Positions 16,803 to 25,247 of a DNA stretch of 64,000 nucleotides are shown here, one piece after another (position 1 is the stretch's first letter; every line of letters starts with the position of its first letter). Made by a program: the position numbers and the translations under genes. This DNA comes from Halohasta litorea (GTDB taxonomy: Archaea; Halobacteriota; Halobacteria; Halobacteriales; Haloferacaceae), in assembly GCF_024494645.1 (NCBI RefSeq), contig NZ_JANHDJ010000003.1, positions 186,001-250,000 on the forward strand. Direction: 5' to 3'. The notes beneath the pieces were generated by a model, which saw only the letters and a list, made by a program, of their open reading frames with translations, did no database searches and was not told the DNA's origin.

Positions 16803-19664
16803 CTACAGAAGCCGGTGTGTTATAGACTTAGATTCGTCATTTGACAGCCCTTTCCAACCATATAACCCCGTATTCTCAGCTGCCTCTTGGTCAAGTAGAT
16901 AGAGATCGTCATCCAGTTGATGTGCGACCTGCGTAATTGGATTCTCATCTCGATTACGCGGTACGTCACAACCAATATGCCGCAGACACTCTCGAAGCGA
17001 GAGCTTGTGAGACGTGTGGTTGATCTGATCTGCTCTCCGATAGGCTTCTAAGAGCTTGTCTTCAGTTGATGACTGTGACACATAGACGGTGATTTCTGGA
17101 CGGTCGTCGTCTATCAGTGACGTTTGACTCATCGCCGTACCGTCGACAGAGTCCATATCCGGCGTCTGGTGTGGGATCTCGGTTGCGATCTCCTCGCGGT
17201 AATCATCGTAACCCCCCAAGAAATCTTGTTGTGAGATGTGTCTGCGATCAGTCCTGATGTGCTGTGTGAGGGACTGAACCGTCTTATTGAGTTCATTAAT
17301 CCCACTTTGGTTATAGACGTACTCAGCGGGGATACGGTTCATATTCGCAGGATCTTGGGCGTCCAGCTGCCATACTGTGACCTTACCGTTCCCGATACCG
17401 TACTCGTAGTCACGGTTACATCGCCCTGCGGCTTGGACGAGGCTATCGTAGGGGGCAATATCGCGGTATAGACTCTCGAAGCTAATGTCGACGCCTGCTT
17501 CAATTAGTTGGGTCGTGAGCGCAACGATTGTCGGTAGATCGTCCCGATCGGCCTCAGAACGCGGATACTGTTCGAGCAAGTCCGAAAGCCCATCGAGTAT
17601 CCGTGAACGGTCACACGGTCTGTTGCGGGTCGTAAGCGGGACTACGAGAACGTCGGCATCGGTCGAAAGCAATGACTCAACAAGATCCTCTGGTGTCGGG
17701 AGTTGGTTGTAGACTGTATCCCTATCAAAGTCACTCGGAGAGTCTAGATTCTCTGGGAGCGGTGGTTCTGCGTCTGTTATCAGATCACGATAGACTGTAT
17801 GGATATTGGCGTACTCAATTTCGGTGTCAACATCGAGGTCGGCTATCAGTGATTCAGCAACGGCTCTCGCATTTGAGACGGTATTATGGATCGACAAGAT
17901 ACTATCCCGGCCGCTGCCGATCTCGTCTCGAAGGCGTTGGGCGGCGGTTGTTGGTGGAATCGGATCGTCGGCTGTCACTGACTGGTCGACGGTGACAGTG
18001 ACGTTTTCGGGAAGCGTGACTGACGGTGCTAATTCAGCATCTTCGGGTGTTTCAGAGGTTGGGGTTGGATACTCAAGCGGGGGATGGGTCGCACTCATCA
18101 AGATGACTGTTGCATCGAATACCGTGTAGAGAGTGTCAATCAGTTGTTCGACCCGGCTCCACCATGTCGGCGGTGTAGTCTGTGGTTCGTCGATGATGAT
18201 GGTACTATTGTAGAACTGCGGGAGTTTCGTCGCCTGAGATTTTGATGGACCGTATAGCGATTCCCACAGCTGGACAGTCGTACTAAGTGTAATATCGCTG
18301 TGCCACGACTGGTAGGCCATTTCCGTCACATCGTCTGAGTCTGTATCAACATCCTCTTCATCGCCATCTGAGGTATTGTCTGCAAGATAGTGGTCGACAC
18401 CGATTGAAACGTCTGTCTGCAAGGCGTTGGTGTCGGTATTAAACTCACTCGCTGGGTCGAATAGCGTCTGATACACATCTTCTGTCTGTTCGATGATCGA
18501 CGTGTACGGCAAAATGTGGATCAGTGGGCCACTCTGCTCGCTTGCAGCATTGAGCTTGAGAGCGGCCTGTGTCACGGTGAGTGTCTTTCCGGCTCCGGTC
18601 GGGAGAGTGACCCGATAGACCCCGGATTGTGTCGGGTTCTCTTCTCCTGATTCTTCTGTGTCCGGTGTCGTGTCGGTCACGAACGCATCGAGTTGGTAGT
18701 CCTCGCCTGAGTTTGTCGGTGGCTCTCCTCGTGCTTCCGTAGAGTGTTCCCGACTCTCACCAGTGAGTGATTCGACCCGTTTGAGCGTTTCTTGACGGGT
18801 TTCCTCGCGTTTCTGATTCAGTAGTTCTTCTGGTGTCTCTGCATTCGTCGGTGGCGAGAGTTCTGTATCGACGTAGGTGTCGATGACAGCTGGATCTGGT
18901 AGATTATGGCTGGGTGGCGAGAGGCCAGCGGAAGCAGGAGTATCAGCCCCTTTCAACCCGCCCCATAGTTCAAGCAGATCGTGGTACACATCCACCGATT
19001 TGTAATTTGATTTGAGCGAGACGCCCGTCAGACCGGATATGTCGTCGGCGATACCTTCTCGTAACCCGTCCTCAACGATGTCGATGAACCGTTGCCATGA
19101 GATTTCAGGCGGAGTATCTGGGTCGGCCAGTAGCCCATCATTTTGGGATAAATGCTCAAGCAGCTGCGTAGCGATCTCCCGGCTCTGAGTGTGTTGATGG
19201 ATGTTATCAACTTGATGTTGAACCGTCTCCCACCGCGTTGTGTCGACGAACCGGTCAAACGAATAACTCTCAAGATCGGGCAGCGTCCCGTGGTGTCGGG
19301 CCACAGCTATCGACGCCGGGAAGGCAACCCGAACGGGATACCCTAGCTCTCGGAGAACCCACCATGTCGTGACACCACCGATGAAGCTATGATCTGCAAC
19401 CCGCCCCGGCGGTCGGTCGATCGATGGAACAGTAGTGTTAGCGTGGTCTTCTTGCCACCACGTCGTGATTTTTCCAATATCGTGACACCACGCCATGACG
19501 TACAAAACTGGTCGTGTTGGCGTTCCATCAGCGAGTGTCGTATCCGGCGGTGTGTTTGCCAGACAGTGATTCCCGACAGCAGCTAGATGATCGAGGACCG
19601 GTTCGTGTGTCCCCGACGCTATCGGGTGGTCGGTATGTGCAAAGTAGATCGGATCGTTTGTCAT
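16803..19664 (-). CDS. cas3: Cas3, HD nuclease-helicase of type I-B CRISPR
   Basis: A 953-residue Cas3 with both halves fused. The N-terminal HD domain has MAWCHDIGK (H61, D62) and further histidines in HSFIGG and ARHHG. The superfamily 2 helicase has the Walker A LPTGAGKT, the DEAD-box variant IIDEPQ, motif III MSATHPP and motif VI QAAGRCNRD. It is recruited by Cascade to unwind and degrade the invader's non-target strand. It is the last gene of the wHTH-cas6-cas8b-cas7-cas5-cas3 operon, 14 nt after cas5. All catalytic motifs are intact, so interference may be functional. In most haloarchaeal loci cas4, cas1 and cas2 would follow; here the array 1 leader does. Confidence 0.95.
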   Translation of the reverse strand: MTNDPIYFAHTDHPIASGTHEPVLDHLAAVGNHCLANTPPDTTLADGTPTRPVLYVMAWCHDIGKITTWWQEDHANTTVPSIDRPPGRVADHSFIGGVTTWWVLRELGYPVRVAFPASIAVARHHGTLPDLESYSFDRFVDTTRWETVQHQVDNIHQHTQSREIATQLLEHLSQNDGLLADPDTPPEISWQRFIDIVEDGLREGIADDISGLTGVSLKSNYKSVDVYHDLLELWGGLKGADTPASAGLSPPSHNLPDPAVIDTYVDTELSPPTNAETPEELLNQKREETRQETLKRVESLTGESREHSTEARGEPPTNSGEDYQLDAFVTDTTPDTEESGEENPTQSGVYRVTLPTGAGKTLTVTQAALKLNAASEQSGPLIHILPYTSIIEQTEDVYQTLFDPASEFNTDTNALQTDVSIGVDHYLADNTSDGDEEDVDTDSDDVTEMAYQSWHSDITLSTTVQLWESLYGPSKSQATKLPQFYNSTIIIDEPQTTPPTWWSRVEQLIDTLYTVFDATVILMSATHPPLEYPTPTSETPEDAELAPSVTLPENVTVTVDQSVTADDPIPPTTAAQRLRDEIGSGRDSILSIHNTVSNARAVAESLIADLDVDTEIEYANIHTVYRDLITDAEPPLPENLDSPSDFDRDTVYNQLPTPEDLVESLLSTDADVLVVPLTTRNRPCDRSRILDGLSDLLEQYPRSEADRDDLPTIVALTTQLIEAGVDISFESLYRDIAPYDSLVQAAGRCNRDYEYGIGNGKVTVWQLDAQDPANMNRIPAEYVYNQSGINELNKTVQSLTQHIRTDRRHISQQDFLGGYDDYREEIATEIPHQTPDMDSVDGTAMSQTSLIDDDRPEITVYVSQSSTEDKLLEAYRRADQINHTSHKLSLRECLRHIGCDVPRNRDENPITQVAHQLDDDLYLLDQEAAENTGLYGWKGLSNDESKSITHRLL

Positions 19665-19678
19665 GCGGCTCTCCTCAC

Positions 19679-20617
19679 TTATTTGAAGATGACCGTCTGC
19701 TCATCGACGGTGGCCGCATAGTCGGTGTCGACTGGAAGAGAGCCTGCATCCTCGCGGTACTGGTATGCAGTATAGGCCGTCGTTCGGCGTGTTTTGAACC
19801 CATCGTCGACCTGTTCCATCTCTGCTGGTGTCTGTTCGGTCGTGAGTTGTGTATTCGCCTGCATCTGCACGGTTCCGGCAGATGACGGTACAGCAGAATC
19901 GACTTCGACAGCTCCATCTCCGTCGACTGGCGTAGGTGAGAACTCACCGTGATACTCAATCGACGCAAGACACTCTGACAGGCCGAGTGTTGGTGTATAG
20001 TGGCTTTCTCCTGTCTCAAGAAGCTGTTTCAATTCGTTGTAGTAATCCTCCGAGCTTAACCAGATGTTGATCCGATACCGAACGTCTCGAAGCATCGTGT
20101 GGGCAACCCGTTGATGCACCTTCCCCTCGTCAATCTCCGAGGGATGCTTTTCGTATTCAAGTGTCAACCCACCCCCTGAAACAGATTTCATCTGATCGGG
20201 GTCGGTGTTCCGGTGTTTGATCGGCATACTGATGTCTCGAAGCGGATTCTCAACACTCACACTGAGGGCCGAGTGGGTAAGGTCGAACAACTGGTAGTAG
20301 CTGTTGACCTCTAAGCCGAGCATCGCCGCGATCATCCCGTTCAGTGTCGTTCGGGGTGGCAAACCGTAGGTGAGCCGCGTCGACGAGGTTTCGATCTTAC
20401 GGAAGTGTGCGAACGGTGCTGTCACAGTGAACGATAGACACTTCTCGGGTATCTCGTGAACCGACGCTAACTCCTCGCCGGTCGGCTCATAGTTGGGTGT
20501 CGTGTATTCTCCGGATTCATCATCGCGGTTGGTACTCTTCGTCGGTCGGTCGATTTCTGTCTTCTCTTCACTACTCCCTGACGCAAAATCAGAGAGCGTC
20601 GTATTCTTTTCCGACAT
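19679..20617 (-). CDS. cas5: Cas5, type I-B Cascade subunit
   Basis: A 312-residue protein with the Cas5 RAMP signature near residue 65: LSFTVTAPFAHFRKIET, then YGLPPRTTLNGMIAAMLG, the typical 'xPPRTTLxGMxxAxLG' element. Cas5 caps the 5' handle of the crRNA in Cascade. The first 50 or so residues are an acidic, low-complexity extension, and a long acidic loop follows residue 220; both are common haloarchaeal additions. It sits between cas7 (16-nt gap) and cas3 (14-nt gap), so it is cotranscribed. Confidence 0.93.
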   Translation of the reverse strand: MSEKNTTLSDFASGSSEEKTEIDRPTKSTNRDDESGEYTTPNYEPTGEELASVHEIPEKCLSFTVTAPFAHFRKIETSSTRLTYGLPPRTTLNGMIAAMLGLEVNSYYQLFDLTHSALSVSVENPLRDISMPIKHRNTDPDQMKSVSGGGLTLEYEKHPSEIDEGKVHQRVAHTMLRDVRYRINIWLSSEDYYNELKQLLETGESHYTPTLGLSECLASIEYHGEFSPTPVDGDGAVEVDSAVPSSAGTVQMQANTQLTTEQTPAEMEQVDDGFKTRRTTAYTAYQYREDAGSLPVDTDYAATVDEQTVIFK

Positions 20618-20633
20618 AGGCTATCTCCGGTCG

Positions 20634-21749
20634 CTACTCATACAGCGAGATTCGATCCACGTCCACACCGAGTTCAGATTCGATGTAGTCGGGGAGAGTT
20701 TGATCCAGCACGTTAGAATCTTCTTCTAACGTGAGGCGGGTGTCCTGTAGGATGTGAACTGTCTGGATTCGTTCGGCGGCTTCTTCCAGTGTCTCCATCA
20801 ACCCAGAGATGTCGACAGTCACGTCGTGGATGCTGGTGAGGGCGTCGACGTCGTCGCTGTTCTCTCCGAGATCGAGAGTGCGATCTAGGTTGCCCATGTG
20901 GAAGCCTTCGTCGTACTCGACACGGAGGTAGAGGCGGGGGTGCTGGCCGCGTTTGCTCCGGCTGTTGGCTTGATTCTTGACGCCCTTCCAGAACAGTTCA
21001 TCCAACCACTCGACATCTGATTGCCGGAGTCGAGTGTCGTCTGCGTTGTGTTCGTTGATGACCGCACTGAACCCGTAGAGGCCGTACACGATTCGATGAT
21101 CGTCCAACTGGAACCCGCCTTGTTCGTTCCCTCTGTCTTCATTGGCCTCATCACCACTGTCGTCGTTCTGGTTTGTGCTAATAACCGACGTGAGTGAGTT
21201 GTACCCGCTGTTTTCCCGAACACGGTGGTATGTCCGACCGGGTGAGATTTGAACCGGACCTTTTAGATGGGCCGGAAGGTGGTTGTCAATCTGTTTGGCG
21301 ATTGCCTGCGCCTCGTCGTTCTCGTCGATCGAGAATGAGAACGTCGCTCCGAAAAACCGAACATCGACGGCTGTATCGAGGAAATCGTCGAAGAATCCCT
21401 CGCCAATATCTTCGGGGCTGTCGACATCTGCGATTGTCTCGGCTAGCTCTGATCGGGTTTTTCGGTTCCCTGCTTCGGTGCGAACATCTGCGATATACAC
21501 ACCCTGATCGTCGCCACACTCAACGGCCATCTGATCGCGGAGATAGCGTTTGAGCCGAACGTCAGTGATGATTCCCTGTCCTGTTGATGGGTCTTGTCGT
21601 GGCTTGTTACTCGGACTGAGTGGGTCGCCGTTCGGGTTCGCATCTTGAGCATCCATCAAGAACAGAATCTCCGATCGGTTCTCGACGGAAGTGAATGCGT
21701 TGTTGTCTGCCTCTGTGCCTTCGCTGTCGGTTGGGTCTTGAGTTGACAT
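20634..21749 (-). CDS. cas7: Cas7 (Csh2), backbone subunit of type I-B Cascade
   Basis: A 371-residue protein opening its fold with SEILFLMDAQDANPNGDPL, the canonical Cas7/Csh2 start, then ITDVRLKRYLRDQ and VRFFGATFSF. The C-terminal HILQDTRLTLEEDSNVLDQ region is also typical. Cas7 polymerises along the crRNA spacer and forms the Cascade backbone. The start at 21749 (MSTQDPT) is preferred over an in-frame upstream ATG that would overlap cas8b. An acidic insert (residues about 218-233) is probably a haloadaptive loop. Confidence 0.94.
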   Translation of the reverse strand: MSTQDPTDSEGTEADNNAFTSVENRSEILFLMDAQDANPNGDPLSPSNKPRQDPSTGQGIITDVRLKRYLRDQMAVECGDDQGVYIADVRTEAGNRKTRSELAETIADVDSPEDIGEGFFDDFLDTAVDVRFFGATFSFSIDENDEAQAIAKQIDNHLPAHLKGPVQISPGRTYHRVRENSGYNSLTSVISTNQNDDSGDEANEDRGNEQGGFQLDDHRIVYGLYGFSAVINEHNADDTRLRQSDVEWLDELFWKGVKNQANSRSKRGQHPRLYLRVEYDEGFHMGNLDRTLDLGENSDDVDALTSIHDVTVDISGLMETLEEAAERIQTVHILQDTRLTLEEDSNVLDQTLPDYIESELGVDVDRISLYE

Positions 21750-21771
21750 TGGTAGTCTCTCCTGTGAGTGA

Positions 21772-24018
21772 TTACGTGTGTGTCTGCGCTCCAAACGCCA
21801 TGCCGAGTGCGACGTGGTACTGAATATCCGACGACGATAGCTCCCACTCACTGACCGGCATGGTGGTGAGGTCTTCGGTCAGCTGGCTTGTCTGAGTCTC
21901 GTACTTCCAGATGTTGTCCCCGTTTTCAGCGGTCGCATACGTGTTGATGAGATCGAGTACGTCTGTGACGTATTCCTCGACGTTGTGTTTTGTAATCGTC
22001 GACGGGCTGAGTCGGGAATTGAGTGGTTTGGTTCCCTTCGACGATTGATACGCCGAAACGGTCGTAATGAGTGACCCTAGTGTGAATACTGCTCGCCGTG
22101 ACGGGCTTTCAGCTAACACCGGTTGTTCGGTTATCATCCGCTCGTAGGCTTCTTTTTCTGCTATCGCTCGTTGCTTGGCTGTAACGTCTGTACTCCCGTC
22201 TTCGTCTTGATCGGCACTATCGTCTGCGTCTGTCATAGGATCTGTGTCGGTGAGATCGGTGTCACTACGATTCTTCTGGGCTGGGATACAGTACGGTTCG
22301 TCAGTGTCCGGCGTCTCTGGAAGGTCTACATCGAGTAATCCAGACCGGCCGAGCGTGACTAACTGTGCAAACTGCTGGATGATCTGAAGGGTTGGAACAC
22401 GTCGACCATCATCCGCTGTTGGGTCGTATCTATCCTCAAGATGCGGAATATAGGCGTCCAACAGTTGACTCAACGAAATCGGCTTCTGTTGAAGTAACTG
22501 CTTGTAGAACGCATATCCCGGCTCGTTCTGGTCGACATCGTCCTCATCGGTCGTCGTGACTGTCGTATTGATGAACCAATACGGCGTCGTGATCTGGGCG
22601 AGGAAATCTGTTTCAGGGGTGGCAAAGTCCCATGTGTACGTCTCGAACAAGCCTGTCTCCGACAGATCACGGGCGACTCCTGTAGCCTCCTGTGCAATGT
22701 CGACCGTCGCAAGCATACTCCCGCCTTTGACCTCTGCAATCGCCCGGTTGCGGTCACTCTGGTAGTTGACGATAGCGACTGTCCAGAACCGAAGCGATTT
22801 GACGATTGATTCGGGGACGTGATCTGAATCGACTTCTTCCTGAATCAGTCGGTAGAACTGTTCGATTGGGGTGTGCGTGACACCTTCATCATCCTCGTCC
22901 GGGTCGGAACGGGTGTACGTCTCCCACAGTAGCTCGTAGAGATACCGCATCTTCTGTGGGGTCTGTTCACCCCCAAAGTACGGGAGGTGGTAGAGACTCA
23001 ACCCAGCTGACTGTTTGCAGGCATCAAGGAACGGCGTTGATTTGCCGATCACAGCCGACGTTTCTGCTGTGAATGGGTGGGTCGCGGCCGAAAGGTCACG
23101 ATTCAAATGGGGCATCCACGCCCGCTTCTTGCCTGTATAGAGCGATAGCGGGGCCGCCCCCTGACCGAACACTTGCTGTTCAGCACCACTCTGGACGTAT
23201 CCGACAGCCGTCCCTGACGCATCACAGTCGTTCTTTGTTCGCCACTTCCCCTTTCGTTGGGCCTTCATCGCCTCCAATAGGACATCCATGTCTGCCGGAT
23301 ACAGCCACCTATCATCGTCGGGATCGGCCGGAGGTGATAGTTCATCCGCAGACACAGACTCAGATGACTCATAGAACCGTATCGACACAAGCCGAGTTAC
23401 ATCCTTACTGTCGTCTACAGTGAGTTTGGTTTCGATCTCATCTCTCAATTCGTCCATCTCCTCCGATTCGTGGAGCGACTTGATTTGCTCGATGATCCAG
23501 CCATCTTCGTGATCGTCGATCACTGGCTGAATGAGGTCTTGGGTCGGCCACCCATCAATAATATCACTGAACTTATTTTCAGAGATGTAACTGAAATCCT
23601 TGTATGTGGACTTATCAGGATCTATACCGCCTTCTTTCGATGTCTTCTGCGTGATGCTGTGGTCGACACCATTGCTGGCTTCGTACTCGGAAAACGCACA
23701 CCGGTCGATATGCTCTTTTGTGCCGGTAACGACCGAAGTTCCGATGGGTGTGACTGACCGCTGTTCTCGATTCAGTTGCACATCAAGGTAGATGATTGCC
23801 TGCTCCTCACCGATGATAGAGTTGACTTCCATCGGCGTTAAGAACTGCTGGTACTCCTCGGAAGCGGCATACGGAGTTGGTTCCTGCCCCAACTCAAGCA
23901 TCTTCCCGTAGATGTACTGAAGGTCTGTCAACGATCCCGGCTCGCGGCCACCGGGGAAAATCACACCCTCAAACTCGGTGTCAGGAATGTCACCCTCGGG
24001 ACGATAGGCACTACTCAT
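21772..24018 (-). CDS. cas8b: Cas8b (Csh1), large subunit of type I-B Cascade
   Basis: A 748-residue protein in the position of the Cascade large subunit between cas6 and cas7. N-terminal TDLQYIYGKMLELG and the middle LSLYTGKKRAWMPHLN are Csh1-like, and the C-terminal third carries a long acidic linker (about residues 595-620) before a helical end. Cas8b recognises the PAM and supports Cas3 recruitment. Large subunits diverge quickly, so the call rests on size, operon position and partial motif resemblance. Confidence 0.88.
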   Translation of the reverse strand: MSSAYRPEGDIPDTEFEGVIFPGGREPGSLTDLQYIYGKMLELGQEPTPYAASEEYQQFLTPMEVNSIIGEEQAIIYLDVQLNREQRSVTPIGTSVVTGTKEHIDRCAFSEYEASNGVDHSITQKTSKEGGIDPDKSTYKDFSYISENKFSDIIDGWPTQDLIQPVIDDHEDGWIIEQIKSLHESEEMDELRDEIETKLTVDDSKDVTRLVSIRFYESSESVSADELSPPADPDDDRWLYPADMDVLLEAMKAQRKGKWRTKNDCDASGTAVGYVQSGAEQQVFGQGAAPLSLYTGKKRAWMPHLNRDLSAATHPFTAETSAVIGKSTPFLDACKQSAGLSLYHLPYFGGEQTPQKMRYLYELLWETYTRSDPDEDDEGVTHTPIEQFYRLIQEEVDSDHVPESIVKSLRFWTVAIVNYQSDRNRAIAEVKGGSMLATVDIAQEATGVARDLSETGLFETYTWDFATPETDFLAQITTPYWFINTTVTTTDEDDVDQNEPGYAFYKQLLQQKPISLSQLLDAYIPHLEDRYDPTADDGRRVPTLQIIQQFAQLVTLGRSGLLDVDLPETPDTDEPYCIPAQKNRSDTDLTDTDPMTDADDSADQDEDGSTDVTAKQRAIAEKEAYERMITEQPVLAESPSRRAVFTLGSLITTVSAYQSSKGTKPLNSRLSPSTITKHNVEEYVTDVLDLINTYATAENGDNIWKYETQTSQLTEDLTTMPVSEWELSSSDIQYHVALGMAFGAQTHT

Positions 24019-24022
24019 ACGA

Positions 24023-24829
24023 TCACATCCCCGTCAGTACCGGCTCTTGTTTGGATGTGAGCGAAAGCGTACCCAACCCGAAGTTGTTCCGTTCGCCAAT
24101 CCCTGCTCCCAGTGCAAGATTAAGGGCGTCTCTGTGGGCCTGACTCCGCACCTCGTAGTCAAACTCCCACTTGCTCAGGACGATTCTCTGAGTGTGGTCG
24201 ACTGTAACACGCAACGGTATCGAATACGTCTTCTGTAGCGTTTTACGGTCGAATAGCGGGCCATGAATATCCTCCGGGCTGTCTCTCGACTGGTCAGTAA
24301 GTGACTCCCACTTGCCTGTGAGATTTTCTCTGACCCGATCAACAAAGGCTTGTTCCGGATCGTCTTCTGACCAATAGTACACATCCGACCCCGGATTCTC
24401 TAATCCAAACTCGGATACTCGGTCATTAGGGACTGAAATTAACACCCCGGTATCCGATTCAAGCGTTCCCTGAGTTCCGACCTGTCCAACATCAACTGTT
24501 GATTGGTCAATCCCCTGTACGGTGAATTGCATTTCACCGATATTGAACGATGGATCACTCGACACTGACTGGGCTATGTGACCGACGATCTCCGGATCGA
24601 CCGTGTTCACGACTAACTGCCGTGTCTCGCCCGCCGATACATCACCCCACGGCATGAGTTCGGTGAACGAAATGCCAAGTGTCGACGGTGTGTCTCCCTT
24701 TTTCGATTCCTCAATGATTGGATCGGGTATCCGATTGAGGACCGCACCGTGCAACTTTCGATGGTACATATCCGGATACTGGCAGTCGGTGTCTGCTTCC
24801 AGATAGAGAATGAGCTTCGTTACGTTCAC
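24023..24829 (-). CDS. cas6: Cas6, CRISPR repeat endoribonuclease
   Basis: A 268-residue Cas6. Two RAMP-like halves are followed by the C-terminal glycine-rich loop GAGIGERNNFGLGTL, the hallmark of the family. It cuts the repeat 8 nt before its 3' end, leaving a 5' handle, here CTTGAAAC or TTTGAAAC. The strict conservation of that handle and of GGATGTACC in otherwise variable repeats fits selection by Cas6 binding and cleavage. A GTG start at 24829 overlaps the stop of the upstream wHTH gene by 4 nt, and cas8b follows after 4 nt, so translation is probably coupled. Confidence 0.94.
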   Translation of the reverse strand: MNVTKLILYLEADTDCQYPDMYHRKLHGAVLNRIPDPIIEESKKGDTPSTLGISFTELMPWGDVSAGETRQLVVNTVDPEIVGHIAQSVSSDPSFNIGEMQFTVQGIDQSTVDVGQVGTQGTLESDTGVLISVPNDRVSEFGLENPGSDVYYWSEDDPEQAFVDRVRENLTGKWESLTDQSRDSPEDIHGPLFDRKTLQKTYSIPLRVTVDHTQRIVLSKWEFDYEVRSQAHRDALNLALGAGIGERNNFGLGTLSLTSKQEPVLTGM

Positions 24830-25086
24830 TTGTCGATGCTCACCTCATCTACAACACTCCATAGCAGAGCGTTCCCGACTTTCTCAGACTCAACCTTCCC
24901 GTCTTGTTCCAGCTGGCGTAACCGGCGGTACGCAGTCGGTTGTTTGTAGCCAAACCGATCTGCGACAGCCTGTGTCCCAGTTGGACCCTCTGTATCGAGG
25001 TAGTCCAAGAGGTCTGAGTCGGAGTAGGCTTGGATGTATTGCCCTGTATCCGAATCACGATTTCTCGCCACAACGGTTCCTTGCAT
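24826..25086 (-). CDS. Winged-helix regulator heading the cas operon
   Basis: An 86-residue protein with a clear winged helix-turn-helix: SDLLDYLDTEGPTGTQAVAD, recognition-helix region GYKQPTAYRRLRQLEQDG, and a wing with KVGNALLWS. It is the first gene of the cas operon and its stop overlaps the cas6 start by 4 nt. It borders the shared region from which the operon and array 2 diverge. This position suggests autoregulation and possibly control of leader activity, analogous in idea to Csa3- or Cbp-type regulators but not obviously homologous to them. The function is an inference from fold and context. Confidence 0.85.
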   Translation of the reverse strand: MQGTVVARNRDSDTGQYIQAYSDSDLLDYLDTEGPTGTQAVADRFGYKQPTAYRRLRQLEQDGKVESEKVGNALLWSVVDEVSIDK

Positions 25087-25247
25087 ACCTCACTACATAG
25101 TAGTCACGCTAAATGACATAAAACCTTGTATTATTCAATACATGGATTTCAGTCGGCTCCCGGTGGGTTTGGAGGTTATTGAGGGTCGACGGAAACAGTT
25201 TAGTGAGAACAACTAATAGAAGGCTCTAACAACCCGATACGGGATTG
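25087..25247 (+). promoter_or_regulatory. Leader of CRISPR array 2 and divergent cas promoter region
   Basis: A 161-nt AT-richer region between the first cas-operon gene (minus strand) and array 2 (plus strand). The segment 25147-25211 is homologous to the leader of array 1, sharing TTTCAGTCG, CGGTGGGTTT, GTCGACGGAAACA and TTAGTG. A small hairpin (CCCGataCGGG) precedes the first repeat. AT-rich DNA around 25110-25140 may hold TATA elements for both directions. Confidence 0.85.

Noticed and set aside
14131-16825. Several open frames with repeated FKPTTGTSRP-like peptides across array 1
   Set aside because: They arise because the CRISPR period is near 66 nt, a multiple of three, so the repeat is read again and again in frame. 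They follow the array, not a gene.
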